Assembly (NCBI RefSeq): GCF_900169785.1
Contig: NZ_FWER01000001.1
Coordinates: forward strand, 1,765 to 65,764
Length of the DNA: 64,000 bases
Source: Rhizobium sullae
GTDB taxonomy: Bacteria; Pseudomonadota; Alphaproteobacteria; Rhizobiales; Rhizobiaceae
Reading direction: 5' to 3'
The translations under genes were made by a program, and so were the position numbers. The notes beneath the pieces are model-generated. The model did no database searches, was not told where the DNA came from, and was given only the letters and a program-made list of their open reading frames with translations. Shown here piece by piece: positions 8,875-17,760 of the stretch (position 1 is its first letter; every line of letters begins with the position of its first letter).

Positions 8875-9936
8875 TTAGTGCTCGAGGGTTCCGGCTTTGC
8901 GTACTATGCCACTGGGCTGGCTGCAGGCGATCTTCATCAGGTCGGCGCGTCGGCGCACCAGCCGGTCGGATGTGCGGGTGACGATAAGGCCGGCTTGCGG
9001 CGCACGAATTTCAATGCTGCCGTGCGCCATGCCGGGACGCGTGATAATCGTTGCCAGCAGATCGCCTTCGGTAACCTCTTCACCGATATTGCAGTGAAAG
9101 AGGACCGTGCCGGACTCCGGCGAGCGGATCATCTCGATATTGTCCAGCGGCACGGCCGGACCAGCGAACGTGCTCGGCGATATGCTCTCGTCTCTGATGA
9201 TCCCGCGTGCCGCGAGGAAGCGCCACAGGCCTTCTGCATCCGCTTTGGCCATATGCGGATAGACATCGCGTTGGCCGCGAAGCTCCACGGTGACAGAAAG
9301 CTTGCCAGGAAGACGGGCGTGCCTCTCGCCGGGCACTTCATATTTCCAGGCAAAGCCAATTGCCTCCTCAAACGCCGAGCTCTCGCCGTCTGAAAGCAGC
9401 ACCGCGTCCATCGCCAAGGCGGCGGCAAGGTCGCTTGCCTCCGGCCAGAACGCCTCATCGATATAGGCGTATTGCAGGGATTCGTCGTCGCAATGCAGAT
9501 CGAGCACGAGATCGGCGCCAAGCGCCACATGCATCAGCTGCCGCTTCAGCTGGTCGGTTGCCGGGTAACGATCGAGATCTTCGATTAGGCTGTTGCGGTC
9601 CCGCAGCGAAATCAGCGGGAAATCCCGGTTGAAATTGGTCCGTGAGCCGAGATCGAAACGGCCCTGCAGTTCGCCGAAATGCGACTGCGCTGCGCCAATC
9701 GGATTGGCCTGCGGCGCGATGGTGATGTCGCCCGCGATGCTGCCGGTACTTTCTGCATCACGTAGCTTCTCGCACAGGAAGTGCAGAAGCGCTGTGCCCG
9801 GAACCTCGTCGGCATGGAGAGCCGCCTGGATATAAACCTTCGGCGCCGCCGGGTCGTCACCCTTGAACCGAAAAACCGGCAGACGCCACTCGATGCCGGG
9901 TGTGTCGCCGGGAATGATGATTTCGGAAACATTCAT
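8875..9936 (-). CDS. Succinylglutamate desuccinylase/aspartoacylase family protein
   Basis: The 353-residue zinc hydrolase belongs to the M14-like AstE/AspA family. I see the zinc site HADE near residue 42 in LHADEVPGTALLHFL, the FNRDFP motif, and the third ligand region LDLHCDDE. A C-terminal beta-rich domain (ESGTVLFHCNIGEEVTEGDLL) resembles a biotinyl-lipoyl-like fold. It is too long and divergent to name as AstE, and the neighbours are not arginine-catabolic genes, so its amide substrate is unknown. It is the first gene of a three-gene unit with the arsC-like gene and ybaK. Confidence 0.82.
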   Translation of the reverse strand: MNVSEIIIPGDTPGIEWRLPVFRFKGDDPAAPKVYIQAALHADEVPGTALLHFLCEKLRDAESTGSIAGDITIAPQANPIGAAQSHFGELQGRFDLGSRTNFNRDFPLISLRDRNSLIEDLDRYPATDQLKRQLMHVALGADLVLDLHCDDESLQYAYIDEAFWPEASDLAAALAMDAVLLSDGESSAFEEAIGFAWKYEVPGERHARLPGKLSVTVELRGQRDVYPHMAKADAEGLWRFLAARGIIRDESISPSTFAGPAVPLDNIEMIRSPESGTVLFHCNIGEEVTEGDLLATIITRPGMAHGSIEIRAPQAGLIVTRTSDRLVRRRADLMKIACSQPSGIVRKAGTLEH

Positions 9937-10461
9937 GCTACGTCGCTCCGCAAATTCTGCTCAACGGAGCTTTATGCGAGTCCGGCGGACAAGTGCAAGG
10001 CGGCAGAGCGCCGCTCTTCGCTTGAGGTAGGCTTTCCCATTGCCGACGCGATACAGCGAAACATGAAGCAGATCGCGCGGTCGCGGCCGCCCCTGTAAAC
10101 CAAATCTATTTTGAAGATCTGACGCAATGCTGGCGGCACGAACGCCAATTGCCAGTCAGGCAAAATCGCAAAATGCAGGTTGGAGCTTCCGTTCCGAATG
10201 TCCCCGCGAGGCGGCGGACGTCCGGTTCCTACGTGGGCGAAAGGAAGTTCGAATTGTTCCGGGACAGGCATGCGTCGCGGTCGCCTCCTTCTTTCCTGGA
10301 TCTCGAAGTCTACCGAACTGAAGTCGAAAACAAGAACAGAAATAGAACATCGATCTCTTGGCCAACGTTGCACGAAATGGCAAACTACGGCAAGAATCGG
10401 GTTGAATTGTCGGTGCGGCTGCACGATTTTCAGGTGAAGTAAAAAGCACGGAGGCGATATC
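9937..10461. other. Intergenic, no gene recognised
   Basis: The stretch separates two divergent genes. Long open frames on both strands have no domain that I recognise and look like chance frames in GC-rich DNA. No tRNA, hairpin or clear operator was seen. It should hold the promoters of the AstE-like gene and of ogt. Confidence 0.4.
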
Positions 10462-11025
10462 ATGGCTGAGAAAGCGCACCAGTATCTGATCTTCGAAACG
10501 GCTGCCGGCTTCTGTGGAATTGCCTGGAACGATGTCGGCGTCACACGTTTCCAGTTGCCAACAAAAGCCGCGGATGCGACGGAGCGGCTGCTGTTGCGCC
10601 GCCTTCCGGCGGCCGAACCAGGCATGCCGACGCCTGAGGTTGACGAGGTGATCGCTGCTGTAAAGCGCTACTTCAACGGCGAAAAAACAGATTTTTCAGG
10701 CGTAAAGCTCGACCTTGAGGGACAGGATGCATTCTTTAAGAGCATCTATGCTGCTGCGCGCCACGTCGGCTGGGGCCGAACGACTACCTATGGCGCGCTG
10801 GCGAAGGAGCTTGGCGCCGGCCCGGAAGCGGCGAAGGATGTGGGTCAAGCGATGGCAAAGAATCCAATTGCCCTCATCATCCCGTGCCACCGGGTGCTCG
10901 CCGCAGGCGGCAAGATCGGCGGATTTTCGGCGCCGGGCGGCTCGAATTCCAAACTCAGAATGCTCGAACTGGAAGGTGTCCGCCTCGCCCCGCCGGAGCC
11001 GGCGCAGCAATCGCTGGGATTTTAA
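10462..11025 (+). CDS. ogt: Methylated-DNA--protein-cysteine methyltransferase
   Basis: The 187-residue suicide repair enzyme takes the alkyl group from O6-alkylguanine onto its own cysteine. The active site IPCHRVLAAGGKIGGFSAPGGSNSK is complete (acceptor Cys in PCHR), and the upstream winged-helix DNA-binding segment VGWGRTTTYGALAKELG is normal. The N-terminal domain is the short Ogt type, without an AdaA regulatory domain. An AGGCG ribosome site precedes the ATG. The gene is followed by a hairpin terminator. Confidence 0.93.
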   Translation: MAEKAHQYLIFETAAGFCGIAWNDVGVTRFQLPTKAADATERLLLRRLPAAEPGMPTPEVDEVIAAVKRYFNGEKTDFSGVKLDLEGQDAFFKSIYAAARHVGWGRTTTYGALAKELGAGPEAAKDVGQAMAKNPIALIIPCHRVLAAGGKIGGFSAPGGSNSKLRMLELEGVRLAPPEPAQQSLGF

Positions 11026-11029
11026 GCAG

Positions 11030-11051
11030 TGGGAATGAAAAGTCATTCCCA
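11030..11051 (+). terminator. Hairpin terminator after ogt
   Basis: TGGGAATGA and TCATTCCCA form a perfect 9-bp stem with a 4-base loop immediately after the ogt stop. It is followed by a short T-containing run (ATTCGACTGTTTT), consistent with an intrinsic terminator. Confidence 0.6.
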
Positions 11052-11324
11052 TTCGACTGTTTTGAGCGATCCTAACACTTTGATATAACAGCGCATTTTT
11101 TCGAACGCCACGAAGAACCGACTCTACGATCCGTCAGAAATTTCCGCTCTTGATTTCAAACGGGAATTTCTGCGATTCGCGATCTGCTTGGTTCAGCGAT
11201 TATCGGCATCGATCGGACGATTTTCGAAGTCTCGAGCGATAAGAGCGCCTTTGGCCTGGAGCACAAAAGACCGTCAGCTTCGCATCCGTGTTATCACTAT
11301 CAAGCTTACTACGATGACTTTGGC

Positions 11325-12347
11325 TCAGAATTGCAAGCGTGTTGTCGCACCCGCAATGACTTCGACGGGCAGACAAATACTGCTTGGAACTCTGGAACCT
11401 CTGATGCGCGCCAGCAGGTTGCGTGCCCCCATTACGCCCATCAATCTGCGTGGGGTGGAAACGGTCGTTATCGGCACGGATAGCACTTTCGTTAACCCGA
11501 GCGCGTTGAAGCCGACTACTCCTATGTCCCGCGGAATCTGCAATCCAAGCGCTTGGCAAGCCGTTGACCCGCCGAACGCAAGATGGTCATTGAGATAAAA
11601 GATGACGTCCGGCTTATACTCGCTCGATTCAGCGAGCAACGTTAGCGTGCCAGTGCGACCGGCCTCAAATGCATTTGTCTCGACGGGACGCGCTATCGAA
11701 GCCTCTCTCCTTGAAGTAGTTCCGAAGGCTGCCATGAAGCCAGCCAGGCGCTCTTCGGCTCGCGGATCCCGAAATTCCGGGGCGCCGACGAAAGCGGGCC
11801 GCCGATAGCCAAGCCTGAAAACGTGCCTCCCTATCGCAAGGCCGGCGGCATAGTGGTCGATGCCCACGCAAATATCGATAGGATCGTCTGTGTATTGCCA
11901 CAACTCGAGAGTGGGCACGCCTCGTACTTTCAGGCAATCGCGAAGTTGTGGATCGGAGTGGGCGCCCGTGAGAATCATAGCAGCCGGTCGCCAGGACAGG
12001 ACCCGTTCAACCCATGCCAGCTCGGCTGCCGGACTGTAGTCGGTTGTATCGATTACTGTCTCGTAGCCAGCGGACTGGAAAGTGCTGCGCATTCCCTCCA
12101 GTATTTCCGCGAAGACGTCATTGAACAATGTCGGAACGGAAATACCAATCAAGTTCGAGCAAGGTTGGCTGAGCGCCCGTGCCGTGCTGTCGGGAACGTA
12201 ATTCATCGCTTCGGCCATGCGCAAGATTGCGGACCGGGTGCTCTCTGACACGCCTTCGATGCCTCGCAGCGCGCGTGATACACTCATTGTGCTCACCCCG
12301 AGTGCCCTCGCTATATCAACTGTCGTACAACCACGCTTTCTTCGCAC
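11325..12347 (-). CDS. LacI-family transcriptional regulator
   Basis: A LacI/GalR repressor with an N-terminal HTH (TTVDIARALGVSTMSVSRALRG) and a periplasmic-binding-protein-like effector domain ending VEVIAGATTRLQF. The frame is open to 12482. I choose GTG 12347 because it has a G-rich ribosome site, gives the usual length of about 340 residues, and leaves both operator-like palindromes (12365-12378 and 12425-12440) outside the coding region; ATG 12425 is the alternative. It is divergent from the ABC operon at 12459, which it most likely controls along with itself in response to the transported sugar. Confidence 0.85.
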   Translation of the reverse strand: MRRKRGCTTVDIARALGVSTMSVSRALRGIEGVSESTRSAILRMAEAMNYVPDSTARALSQPCSNLIGISVPTLFNDVFAEILEGMRSTFQSAGYETVIDTTDYSPAAELAWVERVLSWRPAAMILTGAHSDPQLRDCLKVRGVPTLELWQYTDDPIDICVGIDHYAAGLAIGRHVFRLGYRRPAFVGAPEFRDPRAEERLAGFMAAFGTTSRREASIARPVETNAFEAGRTGTLTLLAESSEYKPDVIFYLNDHLAFGGSTACQALGLQIPRDIGVVGFNALGLTKVLSVPITTVSTPRRLMGVMGARNLLARIRGSRVPSSICLPVEVIAGATTRLQF

Positions 12348-12364
12348 CGGCGCCCCCCCAGCAA

Positions 12365-12378
12365 CGTTATCGGTAACG
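12365..12378. promoter_or_regulatory. LacI-type operator-like palindrome
   Basis: CGTTATCGGTAACG has perfect 5-base arms (CGTTA/TAACG) around a central TCGG. It lies just upstream of the proposed GTG start of the divergent LacI gene, where an autoregulatory operator would be expected. Confidence 0.5.
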
Positions 12379-12424
12379 CTGATTCCCCAGATCAAAATCT
12401 TCCTCGTGTTCAAAATATACGCCA

Positions 12425-12440
12425 TTGGTATCGATAACAA
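12425..12440. promoter_or_regulatory. LacI-type operator-like palindrome
   Basis: TTGGTATCGATAACAA is a near-perfect inverted repeat (14 of 16 positions symmetric) centred on ATCGAT, 19 bp upstream of the ABC operon start. The central CG and the spacing fit LacI-family operators. It resembles the operator of the second LacI gene at 17730-17749. Confidence 0.55.
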
Positions 12441-12458
12441 AACTGCTGGGGGAGCGCT

Positions 12459-13544
12459 GTGCCGCAGATCGTATTTGAACACGTCACTAAGCGATTTGGG
12501 TCGCTTGAAGTTCTGCCGCCAATCGACCTAACCCTGGAGAACGGCGAGTTTACCGTTCTCGTCGGGCCCTCCGGTTGTGGAAAGTCGACCACCTTGCGGA
12601 TTCTTGCCGGATTAGAACAGTTGAGTGGCGGCGAGATCTATTTTGATGATCGCGCCATCGGTCGGCTGGAGCCGAAGGAACGCGACATCGCGATGGTGTT
12701 CCAGGACTACGCGCTGTATCCGCACATGAATGTCGCGCGAAATATGTCTTTTGGTCTGCGCCTGGCACGCGTACCCAGGCCTGAGATCGACGCCCGCGTC
12801 CAACGGGTAGCTAAGATGCTGAGCATCACGCACCTGCTCGAGCGCAAGCCGGCGGAACTCTCTGGGGGGCAGCGTCAGCGCGTGGCGATGGGGAGAGCCT
12901 TGGTGCGCGATGCGTCGACTTTTCTCTTTGACGAACCTCTGTCTAACCTCGACGCCAAATTACGGGCCCAGATGCGAACTGAGCTCGGCGAAATGCGCGA
13001 CCGGCTGGAAAAGAACATGGTCTATGTCACGCATGACCAAGTCGAAGCAATGACGCTTGGCGATCGCATTGTTGTGATGAACGAAGGAGTCGTTCAGCAA
13101 CAGGGAACGCCCGAAGAGCTCTTCAAGCGGCCGAACAACAAGTTCGTGGCGGGTTTTATCGGCAGTCCGGCGATCAATTTCATCGATGGCATGCTCGTCG
13201 AGGAAAAGGGCCGCCTTTGGGCTCGCGGAGCCGGGTTCCTTCTGCCTTTGTCCCAGGAGACTGCAAATCGGGTCCGCCCTCACAAGGCAAGCGACGTCAC
13301 ACTCGGCATTCGGCCCTCTTCTATCAACTTGGACACCGACTCCGGCGCACCCATCGAGTTGCAGGTGGTCGTTTCCGAATATCTCGGAGCGCAGACGACC
13401 CTCGTTACCAAGTTGCCGAGCGGCGAGGAAGTACTTGTCGAATTGCCGTCTGCCGTGTCCCCACGACCAGGGACCTTGGCGGCGTTCGGAGTCGTGACCG
13501 ACGACATCTTGATCTTCGACCGCACGACCACATTGAGACTTTGA
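12459..13544 (+). CDS. Sugar ABC transporter ATP-binding protein (UgpC/MalK type)
   Basis: The 361-residue ATPase has Walker [10 protein letters not shown]-loop FQDYALYPHMN, signature LSGGQRQR, Walker [12 protein letters not shown] and H-loop VTHDQVEAMT, then the C-terminal MalK-type regulatory domain (LGIRPSSINL). The start is GTG 12459 with a GGGGGAG ribosome site. It is the first gene of an operon with a binding protein, two permeases and a cytochrome b561-like gene. MalK-type ATPases can be shared between sugar importers; the substrate cannot be deduced from this protein. Confidence 0.93.
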   Translation: MPQIVFEHVTKRFGSLEVLPPIDLTLENGEFTVLVGPSGCGKSTTLRILAGLEQLSGGEIYFDDRAIGRLEPKERDIAMVFQDYALYPHMNVARNMSFGLRLARVPRPEIDARVQRVAKMLSITHLLERKPAELSGGQRQRVAMGRALVRDASTFLFDEPLSNLDAKLRAQMRTELGEMRDRLEKNMVYVTHDQVEAMTLGDRIVVMNEGVVQQQGTPEELFKRPNNKFVAGFIGSPAINFIDGMLVEEKGRLWARGAGFLLPLSQETANRVRPHKASDVTLGIRPSSINLDTDSGAPIELQVVVSEYLGAQTTLVTKLPSGEEVLVELPSAVSPRPGTLAAFGVVTDDILIFDRTTTLRL

Positions 13545-13566
13545 TGACTGCAAAGGGAGGACGAAC

Positions 13567-14892
13567 ATGCGCAGACTACCCATTCTAGCAGGGGCATTCG
13601 CCGGTTTCTTGCTACAAACCATAGCGGCCAGTGCGAACCCGTATGAGGCATACAAAGGCACCACGCTCGTGGTGAATTTCCCTGCCCACCCACACTACGA
13701 CGCCGTGGTGAAGATCCTGCCGCAGTTCACGGCCGAGACCGGGATCGAGGTCGAGGTCGATCAACTCGAGTATCTCAAGATGCGCGAGAAGCAGACGCTT
13801 GAGCTCACCAAAGCCGAGGGTGATTACGACCTGATTTCCTATGTCGTGTTCTCGAAGGCCGACTATGTGTATGCCGATCAGCTTGAGAACCTCGCAAGAT
13901 ATTTCATGAACCCGAGGCTTGCCGATCCGACCTATGATGCTGCCGACATCATAGACGGCTATATACAGAACATCGGTATCGCAGGTGGCATCAAGGGATA
14001 TTTGCCAGGGCCGACGGGTTCGCTGTTCGGGCTCCCGTTCGGCGCGGAGACCTCAATTCTTGGCTATCGCAAGGATATTTTCGAGAAGCACGGCCTGAAG
14101 GTGCCAGAGACTTACGAGGAGCTCCTCGAGCTGGCTTGCCGAATTCCCCAGCTTGAGCCAGGCATGGGCGGACTCGCCAGCCGTGCGGCATCCGGGCAGC
14201 ATGCGAGTCATGCCTTCCTGTTGCACCTGGCGCCGCTGGGAGGCCGCATCTTCGATGAAAACTGGAACCCGGTCGTCAACAACGAGAAGGGCATAGCTGC
14301 GGCCAATGCTTTGAAGAAAATCGTCGACTGCGGACCAGAGGGGGCCAAGACCTTCGGCTTCGCTGAAGCGGGTACGGCTTTTCTACAGGGCAAAACTGCG
14401 ATGTATTTGGACAGCACTGTTTTCGCGGGACAGGTCAACGATCCGACGAAAAGCCAAGTCGTCGGCAAAGTGGGTTGGGCGCTGCATCCGAAGAGTGTGC
14501 GAAGAGGTTCCCAGACGGGCGGCTTCGGTCTGGCTATTCCAAAGAATGCCGCTCACAAGGAAGCGGCGTTCCTGCTCCTACAGTGGCTCACCTCCAAACA
14601 TGCCGACAAGCTAATTGCGCTGGAGGGCGGAAACCCGATTCGCCGATCGACTCACGATGACCCGGACGTCAACGCCACGTTTCCCTACATGGCAACATTC
14701 GGCGAGGCGCTCACCTACGCGGATCCCGACTGGCGACCCATCATCCCAACCTGGGGAAAGATCAATGGTGATCTCGGAACGGCACTGAGCAAGGTGCTCA
14801 CGGAGGGACTTGACGCAAAGACCGCTCTCGACGGGGTTGCCGAACGCGCCCGGTCTTCCATGCAGGAGGCCGGCTATTACAGCTGGCAGTAA
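13567..14892 (+). CDS. Sugar ABC transporter substrate-binding protein
   Basis: This extracytoplasmic solute-binding protein of family 1 (441 residues) has an N-terminal signal (MRRLPILAGAFAGFLLQTIAASA) and a mature start NPYEAYKGTTLVVNFPAHPHYDAV. The features GDYDLISYVVFSKADYVYADQL and LFGLPFGAETSILGYRKDIFEKHGLKVPETYEEL are typical of carbohydrate-binding members. An AGGGAGGA ribosome site lies 22 bp after the ATPase gene. The ligand is unknown; the fold class suggests a sugar, polyol or oligosaccharide. Confidence 0.9.
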   Translation: MRRLPILAGAFAGFLLQTIAASANPYEAYKGTTLVVNFPAHPHYDAVVKILPQFTAETGIEVEVDQLEYLKMREKQTLELTKAEGDYDLISYVVFSKADYVYADQLENLARYFMNPRLADPTYDAADIIDGYIQNIGIAGGIKGYLPGPTGSLFGLPFGAETSILGYRKDIFEKHGLKVPETYEELLELACRIPQLEPGMGGLASRAASGQHASHAFLLHLAPLGGRIFDENWNPVVNNEKGIAAANALKKIVDCGPEGAKTFGFAEAGTAFLQGKTAMYLDSTVFAGQVNDPTKSQVVGKVGWALHPKSVRRGSQTGGFGLAIPKNAAHKEAAFLLLQWLTSKHADKLIALEGGNPIRRSTHDDPDVNATFPYMATFGEALTYADPDWRPIIPTWGKINGDLGTALSKVLTEGLDAKTALDGVAERARSSMQEAGYYSWQ

Positions 14893-14951
14893 TCGCCGAT
14901 TTCGCGCTGCGCGGGCCGGGTGCCGGCCCGCTTAGAATCTACCTGGAGGAC

Positions 14952-15872
14952 ATGATGCAGGCTGCCAACGTGAATCGGCTGACCCCTTACTTATTTCTCG
15001 CGCCAGCTACGCTCATTCTTGGCGCTGCGTTGCTCTACCCGATCGGCTACATGATCTATGCCAGCTTCTTGAACTGGAATCCCAGTCAACGGATCGGTGA
15101 GGCGGACTGGGTAGGGCTCGGCAACTATGTGAAGCTTCTCAGCGACGCACAGTTTCACGAGAGCGTCGCAGTTACCATCACTTTCGCCGGGGTAGTCGTG
15201 GCTGCCGAGATGGTGCTGGGCGTAGGCCTCGCACTTCTGCTGGATCGCAATATCCGCGGATTGTCGATATTGAAAACCTTGTTCATCCTGCCGATGATGA
15301 TCGCGCCAATCGTTGTTGGATTGATGTGGCGGTACATGTACCATCCGACAGTCGGCGTCTTCAACCGAGCGTTGGTGTCTCTCGGCTTCGAGCCGGCCCC
15401 CTGGCTGTCCGAGAGCCGATGGGCTCTTACCTCTGTCATCATTGCAGACATATGGCAGTGGACTCCGTTCATCTTCATTCTATCGCTCGCTGCCCTTCAA
15501 TCACTGCCCCGCTCCACATTGGAAGCTGCCAGGATCGATGGTGCGACCGGCTGGCAGCAAGTGCTCTATATCAAGCTGCCGCTGATGCTTCCTGTCTTGG
15601 TTGTTGCGACGTTGCTTCGGCTGATCGATGCGTTCAAGGTTCTCGAAGTGATCCTGGTACTGACGAACGGAGGGCCAGGTCTGTCCACCGAAATCCTTTC
15701 GCTGCGCATTTCTCGAACAGCGTCAGAGTTTCGCGAGCTTGGGCTGGCGGCTGCAATGTCGAACCTGTTGCTTGTCCTCCTCCTCGGGCTGACGCTTGGG
15801 ATGTTCACTTACAACAAGATGATTGAAGGCCGTGCGGCGCGACTGCGGTCCGCAGCCCTGAAAGGCGAATAA
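14952..15872 (+). CDS. Sugar ABC transporter permease (MalF type)
   Basis: The 306-residue integral membrane protein has six hydrophobic segments and the EAA loop STLEAARIDGATGWQQVLYIKLP. It begins with an ATG pair at 14952 behind CTGGAGG. It is the first of two permeases of the importer and is followed 3 bp later by its partner. Residues near the C-terminus (NGGPGLSTEILSLRI) are typical of MalF-type sugar permeases. Confidence 0.92.
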   Translation: MMQAANVNRLTPYLFLAPATLILGAALLYPIGYMIYASFLNWNPSQRIGEADWVGLGNYVKLLSDAQFHESVAVTITFAGVVVAAEMVLGVGLALLLDRNIRGLSILKTLFILPMMIAPIVVGLMWRYMYHPTVGVFNRALVSLGFEPAPWLSESRWALTSVIIADIWQWTPFIFILSLAALQSLPRSTLEAARIDGATGWQQVLYIKLPLMLPVLVVATLLRLIDAFKVLEVILVLTNGGPGLSTEILSLRISRTASEFRELGLAAAMSNLLLVLLLGLTLGMFTYNKMIEGRAARLRSAALKGE

Positions 15873-15875
15873 TAG

Positions 15876-16745
15876 ATGATCGCGCGTGACCAGAAAACGA
15901 ACCCCTCTTTTTATGCTCTTCTGGCAGTCCTGGTGATGATGGCTGTCGGGCCGATCGCGCTGATGCTTCTTACTTCACTGCGGCTGAACGTCGATATCAT
16001 GTCCGACGGCGCTAGCCTGTTTTTCTTACCGACATTACACAACTACGAGAAGGTGTTGTGCGACGTGCTCTGGTTTTCGCCGCAGAATGTAGGTCGTTGT
16101 GACCCGACCTTCGCGCGTTCGCTCGGAAATTCCCTGATCGTCGGCTTGGCGTCGACCGCCCTGACGCTCATTATCGGTTGCATGGCAGCGTACGCGCTCG
16201 TCCGCTTTCGGTTCATGGGCCGCGACGTCGTTTCTTTGACGACGTTGATCATGCGCATGGTGCCGCCAGCGGTACTCCTCGTTCCGGTGTTTGGAATATG
16301 GACCTACCAATTCGGGCTCGATGGAACCCTCACCGGACTTGTTCTGGTCTACGTCGCGATGAATCTTCCCTTCGTGATATGGATCCTGCAGAGTTTCATC
16401 GTGCAGGTTCCGATCCAGCTCGAAGAAGCGGCCCGGATGGACGGCGCTGGCCCATTGCAGGTGTTTTTCCTGGTGGTGTTGCCGGTCATCCGGCCAGGAC
16501 TTGCAGCAGCGGCGATATTCACTTTCCGCATCGCCTGGAATGAATTCCTCCTTGGCAACGCGTTGACCAATAGGCACACCCGAACCGTGCCGGTGACGAT
16601 CGTCAACTCGCTTACCGAATACGATATCGATTGGGGCGTCGTCATGGCTACCGGCATGTTGCTAGCGATCCCTCCGATCATCTTCACCTTCGTCGCTTCA
16701 AGACAAATCATTACAGGCATGACCGCCGGCGCTGTGAAAGGGTGA
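15876..16745 (+). CDS. Sugar ABC transporter permease (MalG type)
   Basis: The 289-residue permease has six predicted helices and the EAA loop QLEEAARMDGAGPLQVFFLVVLP. The segment ending ATGMLLAIPPIIFTFVASRQ and the terminus GMTAGAVKG are typical of MalG-type sugar permeases. The start is 3 bp after the partner gene. A 40-residue periplasmic loop after helix 1 (NYEKVLCDVLWFSPQNVGRC) contains two cysteines that might form a disulfide. Confidence 0.92.
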   Translation: MIARDQKTNPSFYALLAVLVMMAVGPIALMLLTSLRLNVDIMSDGASLFFLPTLHNYEKVLCDVLWFSPQNVGRCDPTFARSLGNSLIVGLASTALTLIIGCMAAYALVRFRFMGRDVVSLTTLIMRMVPPAVLLVPVFGIWTYQFGLDGTLTGLVLVYVAMNLPFVIWILQSFIVQVPIQLEEAARMDGAGPLQVFFLVVLPVIRPGLAAAAIFTFRIAWNEFLLGNALTNRHTRTVPVTIVNSLTEYDIDWGVVMATGMLLAIPPIIFTFVASRQIITGMTAGAVKG

Positions 16746-16747
16746 CA

Positions 16748-17476
16748 ATGTTCGAGTGGCTGCTCGCGCCCTGCGATCCGACAAGAGTTCATGAAGTCGG
16801 AATGCACCTGTCATGGCACGCGCGATCAATGGTGATGGCCTGGTCGGTACTCGTCCCCATCGGCGTGATCGCAGCGCGATTCTTCAAGATCTTCCCTGGC
16901 CAGGACTGGCCTCGTGTGTTGGACGATCGCCGATGGTGGCACCTTCATCGTGGCGCCCAGTACGCCGCGTTGGCGCTGATGCTGATTGGCTTGCTCCTGA
17001 TACTTTCCGCTCCCGCGGCAACCAAATCGATTACCGCCTCGTCTTGGGCGCATCAGCTGACAGGATGGGTGGCCCTGGCACTCGGCGGCATGCAGTATCT
17101 TACGGGATGGCTCAGAGGAACGAAGGGCGGCCCGTCGGCACCGACCGCAGACGGCAGCTGGAGCGGCGATCACTACGATATGACACGCCGCCGCCGTCTC
17201 TTTGAGCGCATTCATAAGTCAATGGGATATCTGGTGCTGCTGGTCTCCATGGCCGCCGTTTCAACAGGTCTGTGGCAGGCGAACGCCCCGCGGTGGATGC
17301 TCCTGTTCATCGGCACATGGTATCTGATGGTGGCGGTGGTGTTTGCCATGCTGCAGCGGAGCGGGATGGCGTATGACACGTATCAAGCCATCTGGGGTCC
17401 AGATCCGCGCCATCCGGGCAACAGCCTTCGGCCGATCGGCCTGGGTGTCAGAAAGCTACCGTCTGAAGTCGAATAG
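16748..17476 (+). CDS. Cytochrome b561-like membrane protein
   Basis: The 242-residue product starts two bases after the permease stop, so it belongs to the sugar operon. It has about five membrane segments and four well-placed histidines: H24 at the start of helix 1, H67 before helix 2, H102 in helix 3 and H156 before helix 4. That is the bis-haem b pattern of the eukaryote-like b561/FRRS1 group. Members move electrons across the membrane; an inner-membrane site is expected here. I see no DOMON or other redox domain fused to it. Why a haem protein is co-transcribed with a sugar importer is unclear. The frame is open further upstream, but that part overlaps the permease. Confidence 0.75.
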   Translation: MFEWLLAPCDPTRVHEVGMHLSWHARSMVMAWSVLVPIGVIAARFFKIFPGQDWPRVLDDRRWWHLHRGAQYAALALMLIGLLLILSAPAATKSITASSWAHQLTGWVALALGGMQYLTGWLRGTKGGPSAPTADGSWSGDHYDMTRRRRLFERIHKSMGYLVLLVSMAAVSTGLWQANAPRWMLLFIGTWYLMVAVVFAMLQRSGMAYDTYQAIWGPDPRHPGNSLRPIGLGVRKLPSEVE

Positions 17477-17485
17477 TCTAAGGAC

Positions 17486-17508
17486 GCGAGACGTCTCAGG
17501 CGTCTCGC
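17486..17508 (+). terminator. Hairpin after the b561-like gene
   Basis: GCGAGACG and CGTCTCGC form a perfect 8-bp stem with a 7-base loop 10 bp after the stop. There is no U-tract, so it may only stabilise the mRNA 3' end or act as a weak terminator. The rest of the stretch to 17729 shows nothing I recognise. Confidence 0.45.
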
Positions 17509-17729
17509 CCACGCGGCATCATCATCCAGTTCAGCCTCGGCGACATGAGCCTGCCGATGAGGCGATCACCGCCAAGGAGCTCGAACTACAACCGGCGTCG
17601 AGCTGATGCAGAAGTCCGCTGACTTCTCGAATTCGGAAAGGCCGTTGCCATAGCCGCGTTCGAGAAGCCTGCGGCCCCAGCTTGGCGTTCTTGAGGACTT
17701 GACTCATTGGAACTCAATTGGTATTTCGA

Positions 17730-17749
17730 TTGGGTAATCGATAACCCAA
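17730..17749. promoter_or_regulatory. LacI operator upstream of the fructan operon
   Basis: TTGGGTAATCGATAACCCAA is a 20-bp inverted repeat with 18 of 20 symmetric positions, centred on ATCGAT. It lies 11 bp upstream of the GTG start of the LacI gene, which heads the operon, so it is the probable autoregulatory and operon operator. Confidence 0.7.
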
Positions 17750-17760
17750 GGCGAACCCCT

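Noticed and set aside
9972..10625. 217-codon minus-strand open frame between the AstE-like gene and ogt
   Set aside because: It overlaps the ogt start on the opposite strand, has low-complexity arginine- and serine-rich composition and no domain; treated as chance.
15876..16745. Cytochrome b561-like gene starting at 16631 inside the permease
   Set aside because: The upstream extension is an out-of-frame reading of the permease gene; ATG 16748 gives the natural N-terminus.
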